Of a stretch of DNA of 31,099 nt, positions 14,902 through 23,325 are shown piece after piece. Below the pieces are notes generated by a model. It searched no databases. It was not told where the DNA came from and worked only from the letters and a program-made list of their open reading frames with translations. Source of the DNA: Ruminococcus sp. AM22-13 (lineage in GTDB: Bacteria; Bacillota; Clostridia; Lachnospirales; Lachnospiraceae); the NCBI RefSeq assembly GCF_003471165.1, contig NZ_QRIL01000005.1, positions 144,477-175,575 on the forward strand, written 5' to 3'. Both the position numbers and the translations under genes were made by a program. Within the stretch, counting starts at the first letter, position 1. Every line of letters begins with the position of its first letter.

Positions 14902-16719
14902 TTATGAGATTCTTCCATCTTTCATTTCAAATACAGTATCTGCGATATTCATCGTTGATTTCCTATGTGATACAAGTACCACAGTTTTTTTCTCTGACGC
15001 TTCTCTCAGAGATTTCAGAATGATTCCTTCATTCAAAGAATCCAGATTGGATGTCGGTTCATCCATCAAAATCAGAGGACTGTCGTGTAAAAACGCTCTG
15101 GCTATTCCAATTCGCTGCTTTTCACCACCGGATAAGGTATCCCCCAGTTCCCCAACTTCTGTATCATAGCCCTTCGGAAGTTTCATAATAAAGTCATGGA
15201 TAGATGCTTTCTTTGCCGCTTTCATAATTTCCTCTCTGGAAGCATCTGGGCTGCCAACTGCGATGTTATTGGCAATAGAGTCGTGAAACAGATGCGTTTC
15301 CTGTGTCACATAGCTTTCCATATCTCTGAGATGTCTGGTCGGAATCTTTCTCACATTCTCACCGTCCACAGAAACACATCCTTTATCAACATCCCAGAAA
15401 CGCATAAGGAGTTTCAACAGTGTAGATTTTCCGGAACCACTTGCCCCATGAATTCCTGTAATTTTGCCAGGTTCCAGTTTCAGAGAATAATCATCCAGAA
15501 TTACTTCATCTTCATAGGCAAATGTAACATTCTGTGCTTGCGCACCTGAGAATATGCCTGATTTGTTATCCAAAAGATTTTCTGAAATATTTACAGAATC
15601 ATCTTTTACATTTTCAGGAATTTCTTCCACCATCGGCTTTTCTTCCAATAACGAAAGAACTCTCTCCCCACTTGCCAGTGTCTGATTCAGATTATTAGAC
15701 AGACTCGACAATACAACCACCGGACCAAAAGATCCCATCATTGCGATGGTGCAGGTCAGGATTCCCTCAAATCCCAGTTCTCCTCTTCCATACAGCCATA
15801 TTGTCAGCGCCAGCATCCCAAAGGATGCAAGCAGGATCACCATATTTGTAAAAGATCTCTGAGAACCTTCCTGCTTGTTTAAACTTCTCTGCATTTTTGC
15901 AAGATTTCCGGAGCGTTGTGACATCTGCTCTTTTCGACTCTCTCCCTGTCCATATTGAATCGTCTCATCCAGACCGCGCAGAGAATCCAGGACAAAACTG
16001 TTCAGCTCTCCAAAATTTGTACGAAACTCCATTCCCATCTGACTTCCACGTCTGCCATTCCACACTGGAATCGCAACTCCAACTATCAGATAAGCTGCAA
16101 GAGCAAGAAGTCCCGCCATCCAGTGATATCTCCCTATAAAAACTATCATAATCAATGAGGTTAATGTTGCAATGGCAATCGGAGAAATGGTATGCGCGTA
16201 AAACACTTCCAGAAGTTCAATGTCTGTCGTAATGATTGAAATCAGATTTCCCTTATCTCTGCCTTCCAGCTTCGCCGGGCAAAGTTTTCTCAATGCAGCG
16301 AATACTTTGTGGCGGATGATTGCAAGGAGTTTAAATGCAATAAAATGATTACAGTACTGCTCTGCATAATGAAGGATTCCTCGAAGAACTGCAATAATAA
16401 TCATTATAATAATAATTGTTTTTACAGGCGTATTTATCAGCCACAGATTCCTCACTGTAATCCCCACCGTCTGGGCAGACAATGCTACATCAGTTGTTTC
16501 AGTTGCTATCGCTGCTCCCATTTCTCCTGTCAGAATCCCATGTACGATCACCTGCCCTGCCAGAATCGTCAGGAAAATAGCGCACAGATATCCTGCTGTT
16601 CCAAGGATGATTGCTGCAATCATAATGTGAAGTAGCGGCTTCACCAGACCTATCAGACTTCCCATAATTGAAACGGCACTTCTGCGTTTTTTTGTTAAAT
16701 TACTCTGCACCTCAGACAT
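14902..16719 (-). CDS. ABC exporter subunit, CydC-like (membrane-ATPase half)
   Basis: A 605-residue type-IV ABC half-transporter. Six membrane spans (about 15-330) precede an ATPase domain with Walker A GASGSGKST (about 424-432), signature LSGGEKQR (about 527) and Walker B DEPTSNLD (about 552). It overlaps the partner gene by 8 bases, so the two form a heterodimer. CydDC in E. coli supports cytochrome bd assembly and has been linked to thiol and heme transport. Placement at the end of a heme-uptake gene cluster makes heme or a heme-related molecule a plausible cargo, but the sequence does not prove it. A strong terminator follows. Confidence 0.9.
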   Translation of the reverse strand: MSEVQSNLTKKRRSAVSIMGSLIGLVKPLLHIMIAAIILGTAGYLCAIFLTILAGQVIVHGILTGEMGAAIATETTDVALSAQTVGITVRNLWLINTPVKTIIIIMIIIAVLRGILHYAEQYCNHFIAFKLLAIIRHKVFAALRKLCPAKLEGRDKGNLISIITTDIELLEVFYAHTISPIAIATLTSLIMIVFIGRYHWMAGLLALAAYLIVGVAIPVWNGRRGSQMGMEFRTNFGELNSFVLDSLRGLDETIQYGQGESRKEQMSQRSGNLAKMQRSLNKQEGSQRSFTNMVILLASFGMLALTIWLYGRGELGFEGILTCTIAMMGSFGPVVVLSSLSNNLNQTLASGERVLSLLEEKPMVEEIPENVKDDSVNISENLLDNKSGIFSGAQAQNVTFAYEDEVILDDYSLKLEPGKITGIHGASGSGKSTLLKLLMRFWDVDKGCVSVDGENVRKIPTRHLRDMESYVTQETHLFHDSIANNIAVGSPDASREEIMKAAKKASIHDFIMKLPKGYDTEVGELGDTLSGGEKQRIGIARAFLHDSPLILMDEPTSNLDSLNEGIILKSLREASEKKTVVLVSHRKSTMNIADTVFEMKDGRIS

Positions 16720-18454
16720 CCCTGTTCACCTGCCTTCTATAGTTCTCCAGTGCCATCTGGCTTTCATACAGATGTCTGTATTCACCGTCTTTTTGCATCA
16801 GTTCTTCATGCTTTCCATGTTCCTGTATTTTCCCGTTCTTCAGGAAATAAATCTGATCAGATTCTACTACATTTGCCAGTCGATGAGAAATCAGAAGCAC
16901 TGTTTTGATTTTTGCCAGTTCATGAATCACATCCATGATCAATTCTTCACTCTCCACATCAATATTGGAAGCTGCCTCATCAAAAATATATACAGCAGCA
17001 TCGTACAGCAATGCTCTGGCAATCACCAGTCTCTGACATTGTCCGCCGGACAGATTGCTGGCTTTTTCCAGCAACTTTGTCTGAAGACCATCCTGTGTCT
17101 GCAAAAATCCCAGAAGATTTACTTTCTTTAGAACTGCCTTCATTTCTTCCTCTGTTGCATCCGGTTTTGCCATACGAAGATTCTCTTCTACTGTTCCCTT
17201 AAACAGATAACTGTTATGACGGACCAGTACCACATGTTTCATCAGATCTGACTCATTCACCTCAGAAAGCGATACTCCGCCAATGGTAATCTCTCCTGTA
17301 AATCCTCTGTTCTTTGCAGAAATGATCCCTGTAATCGTACTCTTACCGCATCCGGATTCTCCTACCAGAGATACAAAGTTTCCTGCCGGAAGATACAAAT
17401 CAATCCCTTTTAAAATTTCTCTGTTTTCTTCATAGGCAAAATGTACATTCTTAAAAGAAATGTCTAATGAGTCATCTGGCAGATTTTTATCTCCTGTCTG
17501 AGGTTCTGGTAAATCTAATATTTTAAAAATCTTGTCACTCGCTGCCATTCCATTCATTGCAATATGAAAAAAAGATCCCAGCAGTCTTAACGGCAGGAAA
17601 AATTCACTTGCCAAAAGAACAATGCAAATCGTCCCTGAGATACTGATATTTCCTTTGAGAAATTCAGATAATGCAACTGCCATTCCAACCGCAGCACCAC
17701 CGTATGCCACAATATCCATCACACTCGTAGAATTTAACTGCATCGTCAAAACTTTCATGGTAATTCTTCGAAAGTTCTGAGACTCCACGTCCATCTCATC
17801 CGCTTTCTGCTGATCTGCCTGATAAATCTTCAGCGTTGTAAGCCCTTGCAGATTTTCCAGAAAGGAATCTCCAAGTCCTGTATAAATACTCCAATATTTG
17901 TTCAGTAATTTCTTTGCGATTTTCTGTACCACTACGATAGAAATTGGAATCAATGGCACACAGATCAGAAGAACTACACTGGCTTTCATGCTCACCCGGC
18001 AAAGAATCACAAACAATGTCAGTGGTGCAATTAAACTGTAGAATAACTGCGGCAGGTATTTTCCGAAATAAGTTTCCAGCTGTTCTACGCCTTCCGTTGA
18101 TACCTGAACTACCTCTGATGACGATACCTGCTCTTTATAGGACGCCCCAAGTTTCAGCATCTTTTCATAAATTTTTTCACGCAGGATCCGCTTTACATCC
18201 ACACAGGCAAGATAAGATGATCTTGCGCCCATTCGTTCGCAGCTAAAGCGTACGATTACCACCAGAATCAGAGTAATGATCGTTCGCTCAACAACTGCTG
18301 CCGTTACGCTTTGATATATAACTCGTTCCAGTAAATCTGCAATCGAAAAAACTGCCAATACCTGTGACAGAAGTGCCACCCACTGCCATAGAATCGTATA
18401 TACAATATACTTTTTCGCATGGGATAAGAGTCCCACCAGTCTTGTCTTTATCAT
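16712..18454 (-). CDS. ABC exporter subunit, CydD-like (membrane-ATPase half)
   Basis: A 580-residue half-transporter, partner of the CydC-like protein. Six spans (about 15-300) precede Walker A GESGCGKST (about 364), signature LSGGQCQR (about 467) and Walker B FDEAASNID. The last differs from the partner's DEPTSNLD but keeps the catalytic glutamate. The start overlaps the stop of the YgbA-like gene as ATGA, a sign of translational coupling. The order CydD-like then CydC-like matches the canonical pair. Confidence 0.9.
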   Translation of the reverse strand: MIKTRLVGLLSHAKKYIVYTILWQWVALLSQVLAVFSIADLLERVIYQSVTAAVVERTIITLILVVIVRFSCERMGARSSYLACVDVKRILREKIYEKMLKLGASYKEQVSSSEVVQVSTEGVEQLETYFGKYLPQLFYSLIAPLTLFVILCRVSMKASVVLLICVPLIPISIVVVQKIAKKLLNKYWSIYTGLGDSFLENLQGLTTLKIYQADQQKADEMDVESQNFRRITMKVLTMQLNSTSVMDIVAYGGAAVGMAVALSEFLKGNISISGTICIVLLASEFFLPLRLLGSFFHIAMNGMAASDKIFKILDLPEPQTGDKNLPDDSLDISFKNVHFAYEENREILKGIDLYLPAGNFVSLVGESGCGKSTITGIISAKNRGFTGEITIGGVSLSEVNESDLMKHVVLVRHNSYLFKGTVEENLRMAKPDATEEEMKAVLKKVNLLGFLQTQDGLQTKLLEKASNLSGGQCQRLVIARALLYDAAVYIFDEAASNIDVESEELIMDVIHELAKIKTVLLISHRLANVVESDQIYFLKNGKIQEHGKHEELMQKDGEYRHLYESQMALENYRRQVNRDV

Positions 18455-18798
18455 AAGTTTTTTACCTTTGCCTCCCTTTTACTACATATCAGATGCCATA
18501 TTGCAAGAATCGGATGATGTAGCAACATTCTTGGACCTGAAAAACGCATTACCTGACGAATCTGCTCTCTCTTTTCCGGTTTATAACAATGCACTTTACA
18601 GTTCGCGCAAAATGTCTTTTGTTCCATAAACGGGCATTTCTGGCTTCTGAGTTTCGCATAATCCGAAAGCTCCTGACAGACCGGACACATCTGCCTGCCC
18701 TGACGTTCCTCTTCCAAATGATTTTTCCGACAGTATAATCGAATCATTTCTTCCACAATGTACTGCTCTTTCTGCCGCTTCTTTTCCACCTTATTCAT
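18451..18798 (-). CDS. YgbA-like (nitrous oxide-stimulated promoter) Cys-rich protein
   Basis: A 115-residue soluble protein with conserved cysteines and histidines: C23, H27, C38/C41 (CPVC), C55, C64/C67 (CANC) and H70/C71. The family pattern VMRFSGPRMLLHHP follows. This matches the YgbA_NO family, whose E. coli member is induced by nitric oxide and helps growth under nitrosative stress; the biochemical role is unknown. The cysteines suggest a metal or cluster site. The start at 18798 lies one base after the stop of the DUF454 gene, behind GGAAGGTG. It is coupled at its end to the ABC exporter by an ATGA overlap. Confidence 0.82.
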   Translation of the reverse strand: MNKVEKKRQKEQYIVEEMIRLYCRKNHLEEERQGRQMCPVCQELSDYAKLRSQKCPFMEQKTFCANCKVHCYKPEKREQIRQVMRFSGPRMLLHHPILAIWHLICSKREAKVKNL

Positions 18799-18799
18799 A

Positions 18800-19204
18800 T
18801 TATTTTGCACCTTCCAGTGTCTCGCTTTCCGCATTTACAGTTTTTACTCTCAGGAAAAAATATAACACATGACAAACCCATACCACAAGCAGACAAATCC
18901 TGCCAACAGGCACATTTTTCATACAAAGAAATCCAATCCCCATGATTACTGTTACAGTCCCCATAATGCGAAGTTTTGTTCCCATCGTCATAGCTCTCTT
19001 CTGCACAAAGCTTTCCAGATGTTTCTTATATAAATTTGTCCCAAGAAACCATGAATGGAGTCTTTCTGAACTTTTTACAAAACAGAATAGCGTTGCCATA
19101 TAAAACGGAACTGTCGGCAAAATCGGCAATATGATACCTACCGTACCAAGTCCCAGACACAAAAATCCAAGTATCATCCAAAAAATCTTCATCGTATGTC
19201 TCAT
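18800..19204 (-). CDS. DUF454 (YbaN-type) inner-membrane protein
   Basis: A 134-residue membrane protein. The N-terminal hydrophobic segment carries the family motif [20 protein letters not shown] loop follows with [16 protein letters not shown] and a basic stretch, then two more spans (about 80-120). GGAGA lies 8 bases before the ATG. The function of DUF454 is unknown. It starts a tight four-gene set with the YgbA-like protein and the ABC exporter, 120 bases behind the heme importer ATPase. That 120-base gap shows a 5-bp hairpin (CGCAG/CTGCG) but no clear terminator. Confidence 0.85.
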   Translation of the reverse strand: MRHTMKIFWMILGFLCLGLGTVGIILPILPTVPFYMATLFCFVKSSERLHSWFLGTNLYKKHLESFVQKRAMTMGTKLRIMGTVTVIMGIGFLCMKNVPVGRICLLVVWVCHVLYFFLRVKTVNAESETLEGAK

Positions 19205-19324
19205 GTTTATTCTCCGTTTTTTTCTTTTTCGCAGATATCCTGCGTAATTACTTTTTACTGTTATTTCCCAATATTTATTTTTCAGAGTGTATATGAAAAG
19301 CCACTCCTGTATTTTCAGTCTGTT

Positions 19325-20125
19325 TCACACAGTCAATACGAATTTGTGCCCATCTATTTCTGTGACTTTCAGGTCAATCCCATACAGTTGTCGGATACTC
19401 TCACCGGTAATCACCTCATCAGGTTCTCCCTGTATCAGAACTTTTCCCTGACACAGTCCGATAATCCGGTCAGAAAAATAAATTGCCTGATTAATTTCGT
19501 GTAATACCATAATAACCGTCATACCGTATTCCCGGTTAAGCTTTTTCACAAGCTCCAGGATTTCAATCTGATATCGGATATCAAGATATGTAGTCGGTTC
19601 ATCCAGAAAAAGAATCTCCGTTCCCTGTGCCAGTGCCATTGCAATCCACACGCGCTGTCTCTGTCCCCCGGAGAGTCTGGAGATTTCCCTGTTCCGGTAT
19701 TCCGTAATGTTCGTTACTTCCATCGCCCATTCCACATACTTCTCATCCTCATCTCCCTGAATTCCCATCAGCCCAAGATGCGGTGTCCGCCCAAAAGAAA
19801 CCAGACGCTCTACTGTCATATCATCCGCCACCGTATTATACTGGTGTACAATCGCTGCTTTAAGCGCAAATTCATTCAGCCGCAGATTACTAATATTCTT
19901 TTTTCCCAGGAAAATTCTGCCTTTGTCAGGATTCAGATTCTTTGTCATCAACGAAAATAACGTTGATTTTCCACAGCCGTTTGCACCCAGGATCGTAGTG
20001 ATCTTTCCTTTTGGAATTTCCAGAGAAGCACCTTTTAAAATCTGGTTTTTCCCATAGGAAAAGCTGACATCTTTTACGGTCATGGCCATTTTTTCCGGTT
20101 TTAAATCTCTATTTTCAGTTTGCAT
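19325..20125 (-). CDS. Heme/siderophore-type ABC importer, ATP-binding subunit
   Basis: A 266-residue FecE/FhuC/HtsC-type ATPase with Walker A GANGCGKST, signature LSGGQRQRVWIAMAL and Walker B FLDEPTTYLD. It powers the adjacent FecCD-type permease. The start at 20125 is chosen because GGAGG lies 11 bases upstream; the open frame extends a further 17 codons without a ribosome site. Its 5' end overlaps the permease gene by 11 bases. Context (Shp-like protein, NEAT proteins) makes heme the likely substrate. Confidence 0.92.
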   Translation of the reverse strand: MQTENRDLKPEKMAMTVKDVSFSYGKNQILKGASLEIPKGKITTILGANGCGKSTLFSLMTKNLNPDKGRIFLGKKNISNLRLNEFALKAAIVHQYNTVADDMTVERLVSFGRTPHLGLMGIQGDEDEKYVEWAMEVTNITEYRNREISRLSGGQRQRVWIAMALAQGTEILFLDEPTTYLDIRYQIEILELVKKLNREYGMTVIMVLHEINQAIYFSDRIIGLCQGKVLIQGEPDEVITGESIRQLYGIDLKVTEIDGHKFVLTV

Positions 20126-21122
20126 ATTTTCTCGACCTCCGTAAAAGAATAATGAAAAATGGGCCACCGACAACACTCATAATTATGGCTGCGCTGATTT
20201 CATAAGGAGCTGCAATTGTTCTTCCGATCGTATCTGCCAGAAGAAAGAAACACGCACCGGAAAGAGCAGAAAACGGAATCAACGCACGGTGATCGCTTCC
20301 AACCAGAATACGTCCAATATGTGGAACGATCAGTCCCAGAAAGCTGACTGCCCCGGCAATCGCAGTGGAAATACTTGCCAGAAGTACCGCGATCAGGGAA
20401 ATTACGATTCTCGTTGCATTCACATTCATACCAAGACTGCGGACTGTTTTGTCCTCCAGAGACATCAGATTGCATTCTCTGATAAAGAGGCATGCAAGGA
20501 ATAATCCTGCCACTACATATGGCACCATCGTTGTCACATCATCCCATGTTTTCTGTGTAATATTTGCTTCTACAATAGATGCGACACCTGACATATTTCC
20601 TCCGCTCATACTGTTAAACGCACTGGAAAGTCCTGTAAAAAATGCGTCCACTGCCACACCAGTAAGAATAATTCTAAGCGGACTTAAGCCCTCTTTCCAG
20701 GAAAGGAAATACACCAGGAAGAAAGCAACTACACCTCCAAGAAAAGCAACCAGCGGTGTAAAAAAATACAACTGTGGCGCAAATGCCGTAATCAAAACAG
20801 CTGCAAAACTGGCACCGCTGGAAATTCCAATGATTCCCGGGTCCGCCAGTGGGTTCTTTAATACCGCCTGAAATAACACACCAGATACCGCGATAGCAGC
20901 ACCTGCCAACATGGAAATAATAATTCTCGGAAAACGCAGATCATAGATTACTGCCACTTCCTCGATTCTTTCTACAAACAATCCCCGCATCAAATCAGGA
21001 AAAGAAACTTTCAGACTTCCGATATTAATTGCCGCGAAAAACAGACCAACCAGACACAGTATCATTATCCCAAAAGACAGCACCGCCCGGACACGCTTTC
21101 TCTTCTTTCTTTTCTCATCCAT
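20115..21122 (-). CDS. Heme/siderophore-type ABC importer, FecCD-family permease
   Basis: A 335-residue polytopic membrane protein with about nine to ten spans. Typical motifs are PRIIISMLAGAAIAVSG, LADPGIIGISSGASFAA and SFLGLIVPHIGR, the last being the segment that contacts the ATPase. AGGAGG lies 11 bases before the ATG. It corresponds by position to HtsB/IsdF in Gram-positive heme importers. It follows the lipoprotein gene with only six bases between. Confidence 0.93.
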   Translation of the reverse strand: MDEKRKKRKRVRAVLSFGIMILCLVGLFFAAINIGSLKVSFPDLMRGLFVERIEEVAVIYDLRFPRIIISMLAGAAIAVSGVLFQAVLKNPLADPGIIGISSGASFAAVLITAFAPQLYFFTPLVAFLGGVVAFFLVYFLSWKEGLSPLRIILTGVAVDAFFTGLSSAFNSMSGGNMSGVASIVEANITQKTWDDVTTMVPYVVAGLFLACLFIRECNLMSLEDKTVRSLGMNVNATRIVISLIAVLLASISTAIAGAVSFLGLIVPHIGRILVGSDHRALIPFSALSGACFFLLADTIGRTIAAPYEISAAIIMSVVGGPFFIILLRRSRKYAN

Positions 21123-21128
21123 TCTCCG

Positions 21129-22265
21129 TCAGTCCTCCTGTTTTTTATCTGTTGTTTTATCATTTTCTTTCTGATTTTTATCTGTTACTTTATCATTGTT
21201 TTTCTGATTCTTGTCTGTTACTTTATCACTGTCTTTCTTTTTCTTATCTGATGTTTCGTCACTGTTTTTTTCATCAGGATATAAAATTTCCTGCAGTTCC
21301 TGTAAAGCATCCGGATAAGAAAAGTTTGCGCTCATACCGAAATACTCATAAGTAAGGTCATATACCCGATTGTTTTTTACCGCTGAAAAATGTTTCCAGA
21401 TATCATTTGTAGCAAAATCCTCATTAAACATTTCCATTACCTGATCTGGCAGGGCATGTGCTGTGCGGAGGATAATATCCGGCTCTTTATTCTTCATATC
21501 TTCTGTATTTACAGTCAGAAATTCTTCTGTACTGCCCTCATACACATTCTCTCCACCCGCAAGAGCCACCAGACTTCCTACATAGGAATTCTCTGTCGCA
21601 ATGATATAGCTTCCCGGAAGTCCCATAAGGATCATCACGCGCGGATGCGTTTTTCCTTCCTGTTCCTTCTGATAAGTTTCATAAAAATCTTTAAATTCTT
21701 TTATCTGTGTTTCTGCCTGTTCTTCCCTGTCAAAAATTTCTCCCAGTTCCTGTATGGAACGATACATTCCCTGGACACTGCGAAGATTCAGAAACGCCCA
21801 GTCTGTGTCAATCGTTTCATATTTAGGCTGAAGATCTGACTGTAAAGAAGACGGACTTAAAATCCAGTCAGGAGAAAGCCCTGACACGATTTCCATATCC
21901 GGACTCATAGCAGCACCAACCTGGGTAATTTCCTCATATCTCTCCGGAATAGAAGAACTGCTGCTGCATACGCCCACAAGATCCAACTCCAGTCTGTCAC
22001 AGATTTCCGCAACTGCCGGTGAAGTAGCAATGATCCTTGGCTCTGCACCCATGGAATGTACCTTTGCCTTTGCAATCTCTACCGCTTCTTTTTCAATCGG
22101 ATCTGTGATTTGCAACATGGAGTCCAGCGTTTCCGTCGGCTGAACAGTTGTCTGAGTCCCCTCTGGATGCTGATCTACACAACCGGTCAAAAAGCATGCA
22201 GACATTACAGTCATAAACAATAATCCTGCTACTCCTGCACGTCTGTATTTAATCTTCCTCATCAT
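21129..22265 (-). CDS. Heme-type ABC importer lipoprotein (HtsA/IsdE-like)
   Basis: A 378-residue class III binding lipoprotein. The signal ends in the lipobox LTGC, and the two-lobed TroA/FepB-like domain spans about 70-330. The C-terminus carries three 11-residue repeats of the type NDKVTDKNQKE, highly charged and likely disordered, encoded by 33-bp repeats at about 21137-21235. By gene order it is the partner that receives heme from the Shp-like protein. The start is ambiguous (ATG at 22271, 22265 or 22262); I prefer 22265 because GGAGAGG lies 6 bases before it. It overlaps the end of the Shp gene. Corrinoid or siderophore binding is the alternative. Confidence 0.87.
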   Translation of the reverse strand: MMRKIKYRRAGVAGLLFMTVMSACFLTGCVDQHPEGTQTTVQPTETLDSMLQITDPIEKEAVEIAKAKVHSMGAEPRIIATSPAVAEICDRLELDLVGVCSSSSSIPERYEEITQVGAAMSPDMEIVSGLSPDWILSPSSLQSDLQPKYETIDTDWAFLNLRSVQGMYRSIQELGEIFDREEQAETQIKEFKDFYETYQKEQEGKTHPRVMILMGLPGSYIIATENSYVGSLVALAGGENVYEGSTEEFLTVNTEDMKNKEPDIILRTAHALPDQVMEMFNEDFATNDIWKHFSAVKNNRVYDLTYEYFGMSANFSYPDALQELQEILYPDEKNSDETSDKKKKDSDKVTDKNQKNNDKVTDKNQKENDKTTDKKQED

Positions 22266-23325
22266 AGTCATCCTCTCCGCCCCATCTGCGCCAGTTTCTT
22301 CTGAAATACCATACTACCAGCGCCGCTGCCAGAATCAGGATTAGGCCTGATATAACTATTGTCAGTCCCAGCATAAAATATGGACTTACATAAATCTTTC
22401 CTGCGGATTTCTCAACCACTGTTCCGGTACTTTCAGAAGCGGTAGAAAGGCTTAAGCCCTGTGCGTTGTTTAATTCCGATTCACTGGCTGAATCTGCAGA
22501 ATCTTCCAAATCTGCTGTTCCTGCCTGATCTGATGTATCATTATCTTTATCTGAATCCTGTTCCTGATTTGGCTGCTTTTCCCCATCTTCTTTTGTCTGT
22601 TCTGTATCTTTCTCATCTGTTTCTGCCTGGTTGTTATTCTGCTGTGCAACATTGCCGGTATTCTGTACAGCCGCAAGCGCCTGAGAATTATTATTGCTGC
22701 TCTGCTGTGTACCCGTATTCTGTGCATTTCCTGTCTGGTTTTCCACATATCCGGAGTCATTTGCGTTTCCGTAAGAAGTTCCGCTTTCTGTCACAAAATA
22801 TGGATTCATTCCTACACTATTTCCCTCTGAATAATTGGTTGGATAAACATAAAACACCGCATTTCTTCCCATCGGAGATACATACATGGTAATTCTCACG
22901 ATACAGTTCTCAGACGGTACCTGCATACATATATCCGCGGTACTTCCACTACCGTCCGAACCATTTGCCGTTACTGCAGTTGCCGTATCCATCCATCCAG
23001 AATCTCCTACATTCTGAACTGCAAATGTATGACCTGAGGTATAATCCAGCAGACTCAGACGAAGGGTCAGATAATAATTGCCCGAATCTGTTACCTCCAT
23101 CAGACCTTGTGAATATACGGCGCTTTCTACCATTCCCTGTCCTGTCGCATATGAGGATTCTCCTCCTGAATCCTCCACTTCGCCGGTTACGGGATTCCCG
23201 TAGCTTCGGTTTATCGTACAAGAATATATAGCCCCGCTTTCTGCATGAACACTTATGTAACATCCTGTTATGTACAGCATGATTGTCATCAAAATCAGGA
23301 TGAATCTGCCTCGTTTTCTGCTCAT
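22249..23325 (-). CDS. Membrane-anchored Shp-like heme-binding protein
   Basis: A 358-residue surface protein: signal sequence (1-28, containing a lipobox-like ITGC), an Shp-type beta-sandwich (about 30-165), a long acidic N/Q/S/E-rich spacer, one membrane span (about 316-342) and a charged tail. This is the layout of streptococcal Shp, which relays heme to HtsA using two methionine ligands (Met66 and Met153 there). Here M65 in GMVES and M152 in YVSPM sit at the same spacing. The gene starts in an ATGA overlap with the NEAT gene and overlaps the lipoprotein gene, so the relay chain is translationally coupled. A heme-relay role is highly likely. Confidence 0.88.
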   Translation of the reverse strand: MSRKRGRFILILMTIMLYITGCYISVHAESGAIYSCTINRSYGNPVTGEVEDSGGESSYATGQGMVESAVYSQGLMEVTDSGNYYLTLRLSLLDYTSGHTFAVQNVGDSGWMDTATAVTANGSDGSGSTADICMQVPSENCIVRITMYVSPMGRNAVFYVYPTNYSEGNSVGMNPYFVTESGTSYGNANDSGYVENQTGNAQNTGTQQSSNNNSQALAAVQNTGNVAQQNNNQAETDEKDTEQTKEDGEKQPNQEQDSDKDNDTSDQAGTADLEDSADSASESELNNAQGLSLSTASESTGTVVEKSAGKIYVSPYFMLGLTIVISGLILILAAALVVWYFRRNWRRWGGEDDYDEED

